Source: G051132615 sp051132615
GTDB taxonomy: Bacteria; Pseudomonadota; Gammaproteobacteria; Burkholderiales; Neisseriaceae
Assembly (NCBI RefSeq): GCF_051132615.1
Contig: NZ_CP152375.1
Coordinates: 1,612,001-1,676,000, forward strand
Reading direction: 5' to 3'
DNA length: 64,000 nucleotides
In this document: piece by piece, positions 1 to 8,545 of the stretch
Numbering within the stretch: the first letter of the stretch is position 1
How the letters are laid out: each line of letters opens with the position of its first letter
The notes under the pieces: model-generated
Databases searched by the model: none
Seen by the model: only the letters and a program-made list of their open reading frames with translations
Told to the model about the DNA's origin: nothing
Position numbers and translations under genes: made by a program

Positions 1-1
1 A

Positions 2-190
2 CTAAAATATATGTGGAATGGTCACTTTAATAAAGAATATAAGCCTAAAGTATTTGGTAAATTAGAAGGTGCTGCTATTTTGGATTTTTATGATGAGTTA
101 GATTCTTTGCAAGGAATATATTGGACATATATGCACTCGAAATCAAATAGCATAGGTGATATGACATTCAAAAGACTTAACAAATCATAA
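2..190 (+). CDS. C-terminal end of a probable membrane effector (Cap15/S-2TMbeta-like)
   Basis: Open from the window edge to a TAA at 188-190; 62 residues are visible and the start lies outside. The text is rich in short beta-like stretches (FGKLEGAAILDFYDEL, LQGIYWTYMH, DMTFKRL). It reads like the end of the SMODS-associating 2TM beta-strand-rich (Cap15) effector domain, with its G-x-A-x-L ... L-x-G-x-Y-W-T ... F-x-R pattern. It ends 21 bases before the cyclase gene on the same strand, so the two probably form one operon. The membrane segments expected of this family would lie upstream, off the window. The family call is my pattern reading and is tentative; the reading frame itself is clear. 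Confidence 0.5.
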   Translation, partial: LKYMWNGHFNKEYKPKVFGKLEGAAILDFYDELDSLQGIYWTYMHSKSNSIGDMTFKRLNKS

Positions 191-211
191 TATATTTACA
201 AGGACATTATT

Positions 212-904
212 ATGGGATTAAAAGAAGATCTAAATAGTGAGTTAGGTCAAATTTTTACTGAGAAATGGGATGTGCAGGAAACTACCAATATTCCAGATCC
301 CGATCACTTACGTTTAAGTAACCACGCTAAAAAACTCGCAGAGGCAACAATACTTTATGCTGACTTGGATGGTTCCACTAGTATGGTAGATAATTATAAG
401 TGGTGGTTTTCTGCTGAGATTTATAAAGCTTATTTACGGTGTGCTGCCCGTATTATAAAAGATAAAGGCGGGGTTATTACCGCTTATGATGGAGATCGTA
501 TAATGGCTGTTTTTACAGGAAATGCTAAAAACACTAATGCAGTAAAAGCGGCAATGAATATTAATTATGCTGTAATTTATATAATTAGACCGTTAATCAA
601 AAAGCATTATCCAAACACTACCTTTGAGCTTAAACATAAAATCGGTATAGACTGCAGTGAAATTTATGCTTCTAGGATTGGGGTGCGGGGTTCTAATGAT
701 CTTGTTTGGGTGGGGAGAGCCGCCAATTACGCAGCAAAACTTACAACCATGTCAGGAAAACCCCTTTGGATTACGAATACAGTTTTTAATAAATTAGCTA
801 ATGAAGCAAAGTACAGTGAAGGTGTTCTAATGTGGGATGAGAAAGTATGGAGCGCTATGAATAATATGAAAATATATTGTTCTAATTATCATTGGTCTTT
901 TTAG
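212..904 (+). CDS. pycC: Pycsar-type pyrimidine nucleotide cyclase
   Basis: A 230-residue stand-alone class III cyclase domain. Residues 45-57 hold the first metal-binding segment (ILYADLDGST, D51). Residues 91-101 hold the second (AYDGDRIMAVF, D95). Residues 162-177 hold NDLVWVGRAANYAAKL, where N172 is kept but the usual transition-state Arg position four residues later is Lys. The tyrosine before the first Asp, the GDRxMAVF segment and the lack of any receptor or membrane domain match Pycsar cyclases, which make cCMP or cUMP on phage infection to switch on a membrane or TIR effector. The probable effector is just upstream. The start has weak AAGGA-like spacing (acaaggacattattATG). cUMP versus cCMP cannot be told here. 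A general signalling cyclase is the less likely alternative. Confidence 0.78.
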   Translation: MGLKEDLNSELGQIFTEKWDVQETTNIPDPDHLRLSNHAKKLAEATILYADLDGSTSMVDNYKWWFSAEIYKAYLRCAARIIKDKGGVITAYDGDRIMAVFTGNAKNTNAVKAAMNINYAVIYIIRPLIKKHYPNTTFELKHKIGIDCSEIYASRIGVRGSNDLVWVGRAANYAAKLTTMSGKPLWITNTVFNKLANEAKYSEGVLMWDEKVWSAMNNMKIYCSNYHWSF

Positions 905-1460
905 TACCAATGGCGAACTTTATGTAATATCTTGAGAGGTAGCCAAATAATCAATTGTTATATAAATTTTCAACCTTCAGAAATGACTGCTCTGGGCACT
1001 GAGCTGACTATAGTCTCTGAACAGACAAGTCTTTTCTGAAATCAAAATCTTGTAAACGTATCCAATAAAGTGAATACCTTGCCATGTCACAATTCTTTTT
1101 TTGAAGGAAAAAGCTATTTTTGAATAAAGGGCTGTTGAAACTAAACTCCGAATACTGAATAACTAAGTACACATGAAATAAATTAAAAAGAATTTTCATA
1201 ATAATAAAAAAATACTTAAATGAGTTAAAAATAAACTATAAAAAATACAAATAAATTATAGTATACAAATTTATAACAAAAATAAAAAAATTTTGAATGC
1301 TTAAACACCTTTAAAGTAAAGACTAGACAGAGGATGAACTAATAAAGAATTTTAAAACTAAACGCAGGATAGGCAGTAGCCGGTAAATACCTTGTATTTA
1401 AGTTCTGCTTATGCAGAAAAGATGATATGATTCTAAAAAAATTTATTTTGAGTAGTAAGA
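905..1460. other. Non-coding AT-rich gap between Pycsar locus and toxin gene
   Basis: No convincing gene. The first half is of mixed composition and may be a decayed remnant, but its short translations match nothing I recognise. From about 1190 it is strongly AT-rich with A-runs and probably carries the promoter of the downstream toxin gene. I could not fix a -35/-10 pair. Confidence 0.5.
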
Positions 1461-4139
1461 ATGGATGAAGAGTTTCAGTTAAGTCTAAATCAATCTTTTG
1501 CTGATCAGCAAAGATTACAACGCGAGCAAGAAGAGCAATTACAACGCCAAAAAGAAGCGTTGGAGTTGGCACAACAGAAGGCTCCTGAACTCAATGAAAC
1601 TGTAAAAAATGCTTTTGACCAAAGCGAGTTTACCCATAATCTAAACCAATTATCTCCAGAACAAAAAGAAGCTGTTTTTGAAGGTTTAGCTGTGGACGTT
1701 GCCTTTAAAAGTGGGCATAACGATCATCCCAATATCAAATTGATGTATTACGATCCTCAAACTGGCTGTCTAATGGCTAATATAGGCAATAATAAATATG
1801 CCTTTGTAAATGTAGAAGAAACCATAAATGGCAAAGGGCTTACCGTTGATCCAGAATTGTTGGAGGCTAAAAATCCAGATAAAACAGAATATCAGAAAGC
1901 AAAATCTGAGCCTTATAGTGAGCTTTATCAAAGAGCCTATCCACCTGTAGGACGTAAAAAGCAGATTATCGATGCGTTAGATGAACATTTGTTTGATAAA
2001 CAAGTATCTGGCTTTAACAAAAAAGAGCAATATATCCTTAAAGAAGCTGTAGGCTTTATTGTTCATGATCACGCTGGTGATCCACCCAAAGTTCACCAGT
2101 TACAGATCAACAAAGACGAAGTTCAGCTACAGTTAGGTGAACGCAGTGAACATCTGAGTTTACCAACTCAAAAAATTCTGGCTGGAGAATCTTTAGAGAA
2201 TATCGTTAAACAATCTATTGAACCTTCATTAGAACCAGAAGACACCAGACGTAAAATTATTGCCCAACAGGGAGATACTGGTTGGAGTCTGGCTAAAAAA
2301 CTGGATTCAGAACACCCATATGAAGCTTTAGGAGCTTTGTATCGATCTGGGCAAATAAGAGATATTCAACTTAAAGATGGTCATCAACACGTTATCCCCA
2401 ATATCCAGCCAAATAAAGAATACACCTATGACCGCAGTCAATATACAGAAGCAGAACAAGCTATAAATGAAAAAATAGGGAGAAAAAATACTTCTGGGCA
2501 AGGTATGATCAATGCACGTATTGATCAGGCTCGAGCTGAACAAGCCAGACAAATACAGGAAGAAAGGCAACTAACGGCTCAACATCGAAATGAGCAGATC
2601 AGTTTAGCCAAAGGGGGAATGAGTGAAGACCCTTATTACCAACAATTGCGTAAAGAACAAAAATTTGATCCTTTGAGTTACGCTAGACAATACAAAGCTA
2701 AAGATGATGAAATTGTTCTAGGTATGTTGGGTAATGTGAATCTAAATAAACTACCTATTCCCGATACAGTCAAACACTGGGGAGTAGAGGTTTATCAAGC
2801 GACAGAACAAAGAGTACTGAACCAAAAAGCAGCATTCGAAACAGGGTTGAATATGCTCACAGGTATGGGCAGTAGAATGGCTGCTGGTGTAACCTCAATT
2901 CCTGCTGCGGCTATTTATGGTACAGAAGCCGCTGTAGCCATACAAAAAGATATTCAGGAACGCTATACCTATACGCCTAGTGCCAGTACACAAGAAATCA
3001 TACAAAAAAATATAGGTCAGCCTTTAGCCCCTTATATCAAGCAAATGGAACAAGGCATAGAATCCGTTAGACAAAGTAATGTTGATGCTTATGGTTTAGC
3101 TGGGACAGCACTGTTATTTGGCTCTTTTGAAGTATTAAGTGAAGTTATACCCGTTAAAGGCGGTAAACAGCTGGCAAAAGTCTTTAAAATGGGTGGTGAT
3201 GATACGATTACAGCCATCACAAAGAATGCGATTAAAGAAGGAAATATCAGCAATGTTAAGTATTTTGAGCATGGAGGGGTAAGTTTTAATAAAAAACATA
3301 CTCAACCCACAAGCAATTTTAGCCAAACACCTGTGATACAAAAGAACGTAACCGTTCCTTTGTTTGTTGAAAAACATGCCCCATTGATTAAAGAGCCAAC
3401 AGGGCAGTTTACAGGAACCAAAGCTGATCCGAACTTTGAATTCAGAACCAATGTAGAAAATACTGTATTACCTAGAGCATCAAAAGAGATTACTTACCCG
3501 ACTGAAGTACCAAGCCCTTTAAGCTACAAAGAAACTCAGTTTGCACAAGATTTAAAAACAGTGGGCTTAACAGCAGAAGAATTTAGAAACCTTAATCTAA
3601 AATCAGTTGATACTTGGACAGATTTAGAAGTACAAAAGATGAAACAGCTTAGGGAAATGGTTCCTAACATCACTACAGAAACTGAATTACAAAAAGTGAT
3701 TTCATTTAGTGATATAGATAGGTATTTGGATCCAGAAAACCCTTATACGACTATAGGCGGTTATATAGCTCGAGCAGAAGATGTAAAACATTTAAAAAAT
3801 TATGATGAAGTATATGAGTCATTAAGACTAGATTACCCAAATACGAAGTTTGCTGAAGATGGTACAAGTTATGGCATCATTAGATTTAAAATGGAAAAAG
3901 TAGAAAAGATTCAGATACCTTATGGTTCTAAGCTAGGAGGAACAGATACCAGCTCGGCTCCAGCTACGAGGAATGGCTTTTTAGCGACACGTAATGGTGA
4001 TGCTATTCCTGAATGGAATTATCCAAAAGGAGTGTATGAACTTCCACGAGATGGAGCTGAACTATATAAGGTTGTAAATGGAAAAGAAGTATTAGCAGCT
4101 ACCTTTAGTGGTTCTAAAGGTAGGTTTATTCCCGAATAA
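1461..4139 (+). CDS. Polymorphic toxin 1 with XVIPCD-like and LysM-like N-terminal modules
   Basis: 892 residues. Residues 5-45 form a Gln/Glu-rich helix. Residues about 65-122 and 187-250 are two copies of one module (SPEQKEAVFEGLAVDVA..., then KKEQYILKEAVGFIVHD...), each followed by strands and an acidic-hydrophobic end. Residues 266-313 look like LysM (AQQGDTGWSLAKKLD ... HVIPN), then a conserved NIQPNKEYTYD. Hydrophobic Gly/Ala segments lie near 455-495 and 540-565. The last 150 residues (from GGYIARAEDVKHL) are a different domain and presumably the toxic tip; its fold is not recognised, and an ADP-ribosyltransferase-like activity is only a guess. An immunity-like gene follows after 14 bases. 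The first 200 bases are almost identical to those of toxin 2 at 25,816. Probably delivered through the neighbouring T4SS (inference). Confidence 0.7.
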   Translation: MDEEFQLSLNQSFADQQRLQREQEEQLQRQKEALELAQQKAPELNETVKNAFDQSEFTHNLNQLSPEQKEAVFEGLAVDVAFKSGHNDHPNIKLMYYDPQTGCLMANIGNNKYAFVNVEETINGKGLTVDPELLEAKNPDKTEYQKAKSEPYSELYQRAYPPVGRKKQIIDALDEHLFDKQVSGFNKKEQYILKEAVGFIVHDHAGDPPKVHQLQINKDEVQLQLGERSEHLSLPTQKILAGESLENIVKQSIEPSLEPEDTRRKIIAQQGDTGWSLAKKLDSEHPYEALGALYRSGQIRDIQLKDGHQHVIPNIQPNKEYTYDRSQYTEAEQAINEKIGRKNTSGQGMINARIDQARAEQARQIQEERQLTAQHRNEQISLAKGGMSEDPYYQQLRKEQKFDPLSYARQYKAKDDEIVLGMLGNVNLNKLPIPDTVKHWGVEVYQATEQRVLNQKAAFETGLNMLTGMGSRMAAGVTSIPAAAIYGTEAAVAIQKDIQERYTYTPSASTQEIIQKNIGQPLAPYIKQMEQGIESVRQSNVDAYGLAGTALLFGSFEVLSEVIPVKGGKQLAKVFKMGGDDTITAITKNAIKEGNISNVKYFEHGGVSFNKKHTQPTSNFSQTPVIQKNVTVPLFVEKHAPLIKEPTGQFTGTKADPNFEFRTNVENTVLPRASKEITYPTEVPSPLSYKETQFAQDLKTVGLTAEEFRNLNLKSVDTWTDLEVQKMKQLREMVPNITTETELQKVISFSDIDRYLDPENPYTTIGGYIARAEDVKHLKNYDEVYESLRLDYPNTKFAEDGTSYGIIRFKMEKVEKIQIPYGSKLGGTDTSSAPATRNGFLATRNGDAIPEWNYPKGVYELPRDGAELYKVVNGKEVLAATFSGSKGRFIPE

Positions 4140-4153
4140 AATTAGGATTAGTT

Positions 4154-4555
4154 ATGATAAGGAATGCAATTTATACTGTTTATGACGGAGTGGAATATAG
4201 AATTTTTTGTGATAGGTATGGTAAATATATTTTAGTTTCTCATGATAAGGATGATGAATCGAAAGGATTTATTAGAGAAGATGATCAAGAGGAAATTTAT
4301 TTAAAAGATATTACGCCTTCAGAAGTTAGTGAAGTTTATGGCATAAATACCTTCGGCATTTATAAAGGATGTGAAGTTGGTGTCAGAATGGATGATAAAA
4401 CAGGTGATAAGGTATTACTTGGTGTTGGGGATGCCATGATTGCTAGTAAGCTTGAGTTTGAATTTGATGAACGTGGAGTCTATATGAAATGGGTGCCAAG
4501 GGATGAGGTTTATTTATTTGAAAAAAAAGAACCTATGCCTAATTATTTTAAATAG
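4154..4555 (+). CDS. Putative immunity protein for toxin 1
   Basis: 133 residues, acidic, no signal peptide or membrane segment, so cytoplasmic. Starts 14 bases after the toxin stop with GGATTAG before the ATG, so it is co-transcribed. Its small size, acidic charge and position immediately after a polymorphic toxin tip are the grounds for calling it immunity; I do not recognise the family. A cytoplasmic immunity protein implies the toxin tip acts in the cytoplasm. Confidence 0.6.
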   Translation: MIRNAIYTVYDGVEYRIFCDRYGKYILVSHDKDDESKGFIREDDQEEIYLKDITPSEVSEVYGINTFGIYKGCEVGVRMDDKTGDKVLLGVGDAMIASKLEFEFDERGVYMKWVPRDEVYLFEKKEPMPNYFK

Positions 4556-4576
4556 TTTGTTTATATGTAGTAGCTC

Positions 4577-4620
4577 AGACCTGATCTGAATGATTAAATT
4601 ATAACCATCAGTTCAGGTCT
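4577..4620. repeat. Inverted repeat after toxin 1/immunity pair
   Basis: Arms AGACCTGA (4577-4584) and TCAGGTCT (4613-4620), with further imperfect pairing inward (TGAT/ATCA). No clean T-run follows, so it is either a weak bidirectional terminator between convergent genes or the scar of a lost element. Confidence 0.4.
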
Positions 4621-4706
4621 AAATTATCATAGCTAATTTTATAAAAAATCATTGAGAATATAGAGGGGGTTAGGATTCACACAGTTCACTTTTAGAGAAT
4701 GACACT

Positions 4707-5249
4707 CTAATTAGAAGGTTTCGATAGTTTATTATTTATTTTCCAGTTTAATTTTTCTTTAGCCTTTTCTAAATTGATCCTATTTTTTTCGTATTTAATA
4801 GGATCATATGCATAATTTAACATATCTAAAGTTTTAACAACCATATGTAACATACCAAAAAATAGACAAAATAAGCTAACAACAAATACTATCAATATGA
4901 TTTTACCAGTCAAAAGCATTATAGTATTTGGCTCAACAGCTAAGTCATTTTGAAGCCTAATAACAAAATAGACCATTGCTGCAGAAAAAACAATGTCTAT
5001 TATTAGATTAAGTATCGTTCGCCCTACAAGTACAGCAGCCTTTTCAGGTCTTTTAATCAATTCATTATAATTCATTAACTCACGCTCTAAATTCATTTTC
5101 TTTCTATATAATGTCTGAGTTTTAAAATTGCCAAAAGATTTGAATGTACCTAACAGCGACTTGAATATATTTACAAATTTTTTATCATAAATACCTACTA
5201 TAATAGTTGTCAAAAATCCAATTATTCCTACCCAATCTGGTACATTCAT
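4707..5249 (-). CDS. Hypothetical membrane protein
   Basis: 180 residues. One hydrophobic segment at the N-terminus (about 4-20, VGIIGFLTTIIVGIY) and two more around 80-100 and 112-135, separated by a basic loop rich in Lys, Arg and Glu; the C-terminal tail is highly charged. No family recognised. It lies at the distal end of the mobilisation genes, after a 68-base gap from the relaxase stop, and may be a late gene of that block or separate cargo. Membrane proteins with small charged domains beside polymorphic toxins can be immunity proteins, but it is not paired with a toxin here. Confidence 0.5.
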   Translation of the reverse strand: MNVPDWVGIIGFLTTIIVGIYDKKFVNIFKSLLGTFKSFGNFKTQTLYRKKMNLERELMNYNELIKRPEKAAVLVGRTILNLIIDIVFSAAMVYFVIRLQNDLAVEPNTIMLLTGKIILIVFVVSLFCLFFGMLHMVVKTLDMLNYAYDPIKYEKNRINLEKAKEKLNWKINNKLSKPSN

Positions 5250-5317
5250 TTTATCTACTCACTTAATAAAAATAAGTTAATTATATCATTTTTTTAAAAA
5301 TTATATCTAAAAAGCAT

Positions 5318-6328
5318 TTAATCCCTCTCGGGATTGTTATGATTAATTTCTACTAAATCTTTGCCTAAATGTTCAAATTTTTGTTGAGCTTGTGTTATAA
5401 ACCCTGCCTGATTGACTTCTTTTACCAACTGACTAATAATATGCGCCTCTTCCTTATTACCCATTTTGTATAGTTCTCGTGCAATTAAGCCATAATTTTC
5501 AACAATAATACCCCGTGTTTGCATGGTTTCCTTTATAAAGGGGTGTTTAGGACGATCATTGTTTTTTAATGCTTCAAGTAAGAATTGAGCCTCTAGTTTA
5601 TGAACATTAGCAACTGCTCCTCTCATACGCATTTCACGAAGTGGGCGTTTTTCTGATTTTTGGGTACGTCCTCTATGTTGTCGTTTAGTTGCAGCGCATT
5701 GGACACCTTCATCTCGTAGTTTCTCTGCAAAACGGACACGCCACTCAAATAAATCATTTTTACGTGGATTCATCCGTTTGCCGAGTTCATCACGCATCAG
5801 CACGCAAATATGCACATGTGGGTGCTGTTGATCCAGATGTTGGGTAAAAAGGTATTCGTGATGCTCAAACTGTTCTTGTGCGAATGCTCGAGCTGCATTT
5901 TTTACCGCAACGGGATCAGTACCAGCAGGCATAGATAAAACCACATTTAAAGCTTCTCTATATTTGCTTTTTTCTGGGATATTAAGTTTTTTCCAATCCG
6001 CTAAATGTTGATTAATCTCTTTTTTACCTTTGATGATATGACCATCCCGATCCTCCAACTCAAGTTGGCCATTACGACTGATATAATCAACATGTGACCT
6101 AATACCCTTCATACCTTTTGAGTTGGTACTTTTACGGGTAGGTACTTTGACCATTACTTCAGGGTGTTTCAAGGCAGCAGCCTTCAGGTTGGCAATACCT
6201 GATCCAGATTTTAGTGGTTTTACTTTTGAATGATTTCTAGGAGAAATATCTGCACCTGATTTTGATTTAACAGAGCGAGTTTTATACCCTAAAAACCAAT
6301 CATCAACGCGTTTATTTAAATCACTCAT
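5318..6328 (-). CDS. mobA: MobA/VirD2-type relaxase (MOBP-like)
   Basis: 336 residues. Nicks oriT and leads the transferred strand into the recipient. Y82 in the VDYISRNG segment is the likely nucleophile, and residues 164-173 (HLDQQHPHVH) form the three-histidine metal site of the relaxase family. The C-terminal third is Lys/Arg-rich with no helicase or primase, so it is a short relaxase. It overlaps mobC by 8 bases, indicating translational coupling. Nearby VirD4 would recruit it to the T4SS. I could not identify oriT; the gaps around mobC and ardC are the first places to look. Confidence 0.85.
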   Translation of the reverse strand: MSDLNKRVDDWFLGYKTRSVKSKSGADISPRNHSKVKPLKSGSGIANLKAAALKHPEVMVKVPTRKSTNSKGMKGIRSHVDYISRNGQLELEDRDGHIIKGKKEINQHLADWKKLNIPEKSKYREALNVVLSMPAGTDPVAVKNAARAFAQEQFEHHEYLFTQHLDQQHPHVHICVLMRDELGKRMNPRKNDLFEWRVRFAEKLRDEGVQCAATKRQHRGRTQKSEKRPLREMRMRGAVANVHKLEAQFLLEALKNNDRPKHPFIKETMQTRGIIVENYGLIARELYKMGNKEEAHIISQLVKEVNQAGFITQAQQKFEHLGKDLVEINHNNPERD

Positions 6329-6851
6329 TGTTTCTTCTCCTATTGGACAATAATAATTCGCCTACTTTTTCTGTATGGGTATTGATGATGTTCTGAAGGG
6401 CTGTGACCTGTTCACTGGTGATATTGCCGCCTTCCATTGAATTAAACTGCTTGGCAATCTGGTTCAAATTTCGACCAATACGTAATAATTGAGCATTGGA
6501 TTGATACAATGCATCTACTTCAGCAGCCGTTAATAATGGAGTTTTATTTAAATAATTTCGAATAATAGAGGCAATAAAAGCATTAACTGTCATATGGTGT
6601 GGTTTAGCCAGCATAGACAATTTCTTTTTTTCTTCTTTTGATAAACGTGTTTCTATTCTGTTTCGTTTCTCTATGAGAGTAGAATCATGGGAAGTACTAT
6701 AATGATTATGGTCTTTTAAAATATCGCATAGTAATTGTTTTACAAAATATGAAATACTGGGCTTACCATATTTTTTAACTGCTATTTTTTTGATGACATT
6801 GCGATCCGAATCACTAATTCCTATGATATCTAATGTTAGTCTTTTTCTCAT
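6321..6851 (-). CDS. mobC: MobC-family relaxosome accessory protein
   Basis: 176 residues. The N-terminal half is basic and ribbon-helix-helix-like (TRLSKEEKKKLSMLAKPHHM). The C-terminal half carries the MobC signature (LLRIGRNLNQIAKQFN, then an amphipathic helix). Such proteins bind near oriT and help the relaxase open the nick region. Its stop overlaps the relaxase start, and a terminator-like hairpin sits between it and the upstream ardC gene. It is longer than a minimal MobC because of an extra N-terminal segment. Confidence 0.8.
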   Translation of the reverse strand: MRKRLTLDIIGISDSDRNVIKKIAVKKYGKPSISYFVKQLLCDILKDHNHYSTSHDSTLIEKRNRIETRLSKEEKKKLSMLAKPHHMTVNAFIASIIRNYLNKTPLLTAAEVDALYQSNAQLLRIGRNLNQIAKQFNSMEGGNITSEQVTALQNIINTHTEKVGELLLSNRRRNNE

Positions 6852-6865
6852 TTTTATCTCACCAT

Positions 6866-6894
6866 AAAAAAACCGATAACACAGTGGTTATCGG
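6866..6894 (-). terminator. Terminator-like hairpin between ardC and mobC
   Basis: Stem CCGATAAC (6873-6880) with GTTATCGG (6887-6894), followed on the coding strand by a run of seven U (A-run 6866-6872). Full intrinsic-terminator form although genes continue downstream. Confidence 0.7.
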
Positions 6895-6914
6895 CTTTGT
6901 TTAAAATAAATGGG

Positions 6915-8063
6915 TTATCTATCTATATCAACATCAAATAAAGACGGTTGCTTAGCCCCTTGAGATATCTCTTGTATCTGATTTTGATAAAAGTTAAGCT
7001 GGGATTGCTGTTTTGCTGTATCTGATAAGCCAAGCGTAGCTTTGTTCATAAACGATTCTAAGGTTTGCCTGTACTGCTGTTCTTTAGCAGGGAGTAAGGC
7101 ACTTTGTTGATGAAATGTTTCTTTAAGGTTCAGTATGTCCTGTTGAACAACTTGGTTTCGCTCAAACGATTGAATATAGTCCTTTATTCTCTGTGCATCT
7201 TTTGAGGCATAAACAATTTCCATAGGATCATCTTTGAGTACCTGAATCCATGATTTAACATAGGCTGCATGTTGGCCAATATCATGAGGTAAACCTAATT
7301 CACGTGAGAGCATCAAAGAGGTGATCTCGGCTCTTAGTTCTTCTTTTGCATAGTTTTCTGAGCCGAATTTCCCTGTTAAATCACGATCCATTCTTGAGGG
7401 GTGACCCGTCCAATGGCCAAGTTCATGTAGTGCTGTCGCGTAATAAAACGCTTGGCTGGGAAACTGCCCCTTTTCTGGTAAGTTGATCATGTCAGAATCA
7501 GGATTATAAGATGGGTGGTACAAAGGATGTACATCAATACGGGCTTTTGAAGCCAATAATATAGCCTCTGCCTTTTCGCTAGGTTCCCAATCATACTGAA
7601 CAGGTTTTCTGTCATACTCAGGGATACCATCGATTTGTTCACCATTAAACACGGTAAATGATTTGATGATGGGTTGAGGCAATAAAGCATATTCCTTCAC
7701 TGTATTGCCATCAGTATCAAGAACAGGCTTATTGTGCTCATCTCGTTTGGTTTTTTCTACATGAGTAATCAGCCTGATTAGACCTACGCCTTTTTCACCT
7801 TTACGTACCTGTGCATCAACCGATTGTGCCTGTTTGTAAGTCATCCAACGTGGATCATCATACATTTGCATCATCAGCATTAAATTATTGGTGCCAGAAT
7901 AAACATTGCCTGTAATATGGTTGTAGGGTAAATCAAATCCTTTATCGGGTGTCCAAGGACGTTGCCAAGGGGCTGTGCCAGCTTGAAGGTGCTTGATTAA
8001 CTCATTGGCCACATTTTCGGCATATTCTTGCCCTTTGTTTTTCTTGCTTTCTTTGGTATTCAT
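6915..8063 (-). CDS. ardC: ArdC-like antirestriction protein (ssDNA-binding + zincin)
   Basis: 382 residues. Residues about 10-145 match the ArdC N-terminal single-strand-DNA-binding domain (AGTAPWQRPW, YSGTNNLML, QVRKGEKG). The middle is a zincin: HELGH at 213-217 supplies two zinc ligands and the glutamate base, and KEELRAEITSLML at about 240-252 supplies the third ligand. ArdC proteins protect incoming plasmid DNA from restriction and may enter the recipient with it. The C-terminal 80 residues are Gln-rich and variable. Flanked on both sides by terminator-like hairpins, it is a separate cistron of the transfer block. Confidence 0.85.
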   Translation of the reverse strand: MNTKESKKNKGQEYAENVANELIKHLQAGTAPWQRPWTPDKGFDLPYNHITGNVYSGTNNLMLMMQMYDDPRWMTYKQAQSVDAQVRKGEKGVGLIRLITHVEKTKRDEHNKPVLDTDGNTVKEYALLPQPIIKSFTVFNGEQIDGIPEYDRKPVQYDWEPSEKAEAILLASKARIDVHPLYHPSYNPDSDMINLPEKGQFPSQAFYYATALHELGHWTGHPSRMDRDLTGKFGSENYAKEELRAEITSLMLSRELGLPHDIGQHAAYVKSWIQVLKDDPMEIVYASKDAQRIKDYIQSFERNQVVQQDILNLKETFHQQSALLPAKEQQYRQTLESFMNKATLGLSDTAKQQSQLNFYQNQIQEISQGAKQPSLFDVDIDR

Positions 8064-8083
8064 TTATTTACCTTCCAATAAAC

Positions 8084-8114
8084 AAAAAAAGCCCCTGAAT
8101 AAAAAATCAGGGGC
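8084..8114 (-). terminator. Terminator-like hairpin upstream of ardC
   Basis: Perfect 8-bp stem GCCCCTGA (8091-8098) with TCAGGGGC (8107-8114), then seven U on the coding strand (A-run 8084-8090). Lies between the 72-residue gene and ardC. Confidence 0.8.
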
Positions 8115-8132
8115 TAAGTTGATGGAGAATAA

Positions 8133-8351
8133 TTACTGGTTGTTGTGCTCTTGCCAGCCAGATAAGGTCAATATGTTTTTGACAACATCTGGTGTATCTG
8201 GATGCTCCAGATAGGCTTTCATTTCTTCATAAGACTGTTGCGCTTGCCAATAATCACTGATCTGATCATCTGTCATTTGCGCAAACGCCATACGTTCATC
8301 TTCAGTAAAATTAAATGTTTCATCCTCAAAAATATGGAGTTGATTGTTCAT
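8133..8351 (-). CDS. Hypothetical small acidic protein
   Basis: 72 residues, strongly acidic and Gln-rich (DETFNFTEDERMAFAQMTDDQISDYWQAQQSYEE), no membrane segment. The family is not recognised. Short acidic proteins in conjugative modules can be DNA mimics with anti-restriction activity, and the adjacent ardC makes that a reasonable but untested idea. Ends 18 bases before the hairpin that separates it from ardC. Confidence 0.55.
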   Translation of the reverse strand: MNNQLHIFEDETFNFTEDERMAFAQMTDDQISDYWQAQQSYEEMKAYLEHPDTPDVVKNILTLSGWQEHNNQ

Positions 8352-8371
8352 GCTGATTACCTTTCTATTTC

Positions 8372-8509
8372 TTAATCTTGGTTTTTATCTTGAGTTGATG
8401 TTTTATTATATTCACTAAAATAATCGAGTAAAAAAGCAATAATGATCCCAAAAACATAACAGAAGGAAACAAAAATAAAAAAATAATAAATAAATTTAGA
8501 AATATCCAT
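8372..8509 (-). CDS. Very small membrane protein (45 aa)
   Basis: ATG at 8507-8509, TAA at 8372-8374. Residues 6-29 are one strong transmembrane helix (IYYFFIFVSFCYVFGIIIAF); the tail is polar and ends TSTQDKNQD. That tail and its DNA are a near copy of the end of the primase gene just upstream (TQDRNQDQEVER), so this gene's 3' end arose by a local duplication. No function is known; with a single transmembrane span it would be an inner-membrane peptide. Confidence 0.45.
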   Translation of the reverse strand: MDISKFIYYFFIFVSFCYVFGIIIAFLLDYFSEYNKTSTQDKNQD

Positions 8510-8545
8510 TTTTAATCCTAATCGTGAAGTTTATTGTCTATTCGA

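Noticed and set aside
212..904. CBASS (CD-NTase) system
   Set aside because: The enzyme is a class III cyclase fold, not a polymerase-beta-like CD-NTase; no GS-x-DxD motif is present.
905..1200. IS or transposase remnant near 970-1,190
   Set aside because: No terminal inverted repeats and no recognisable DDE motif in any frame.
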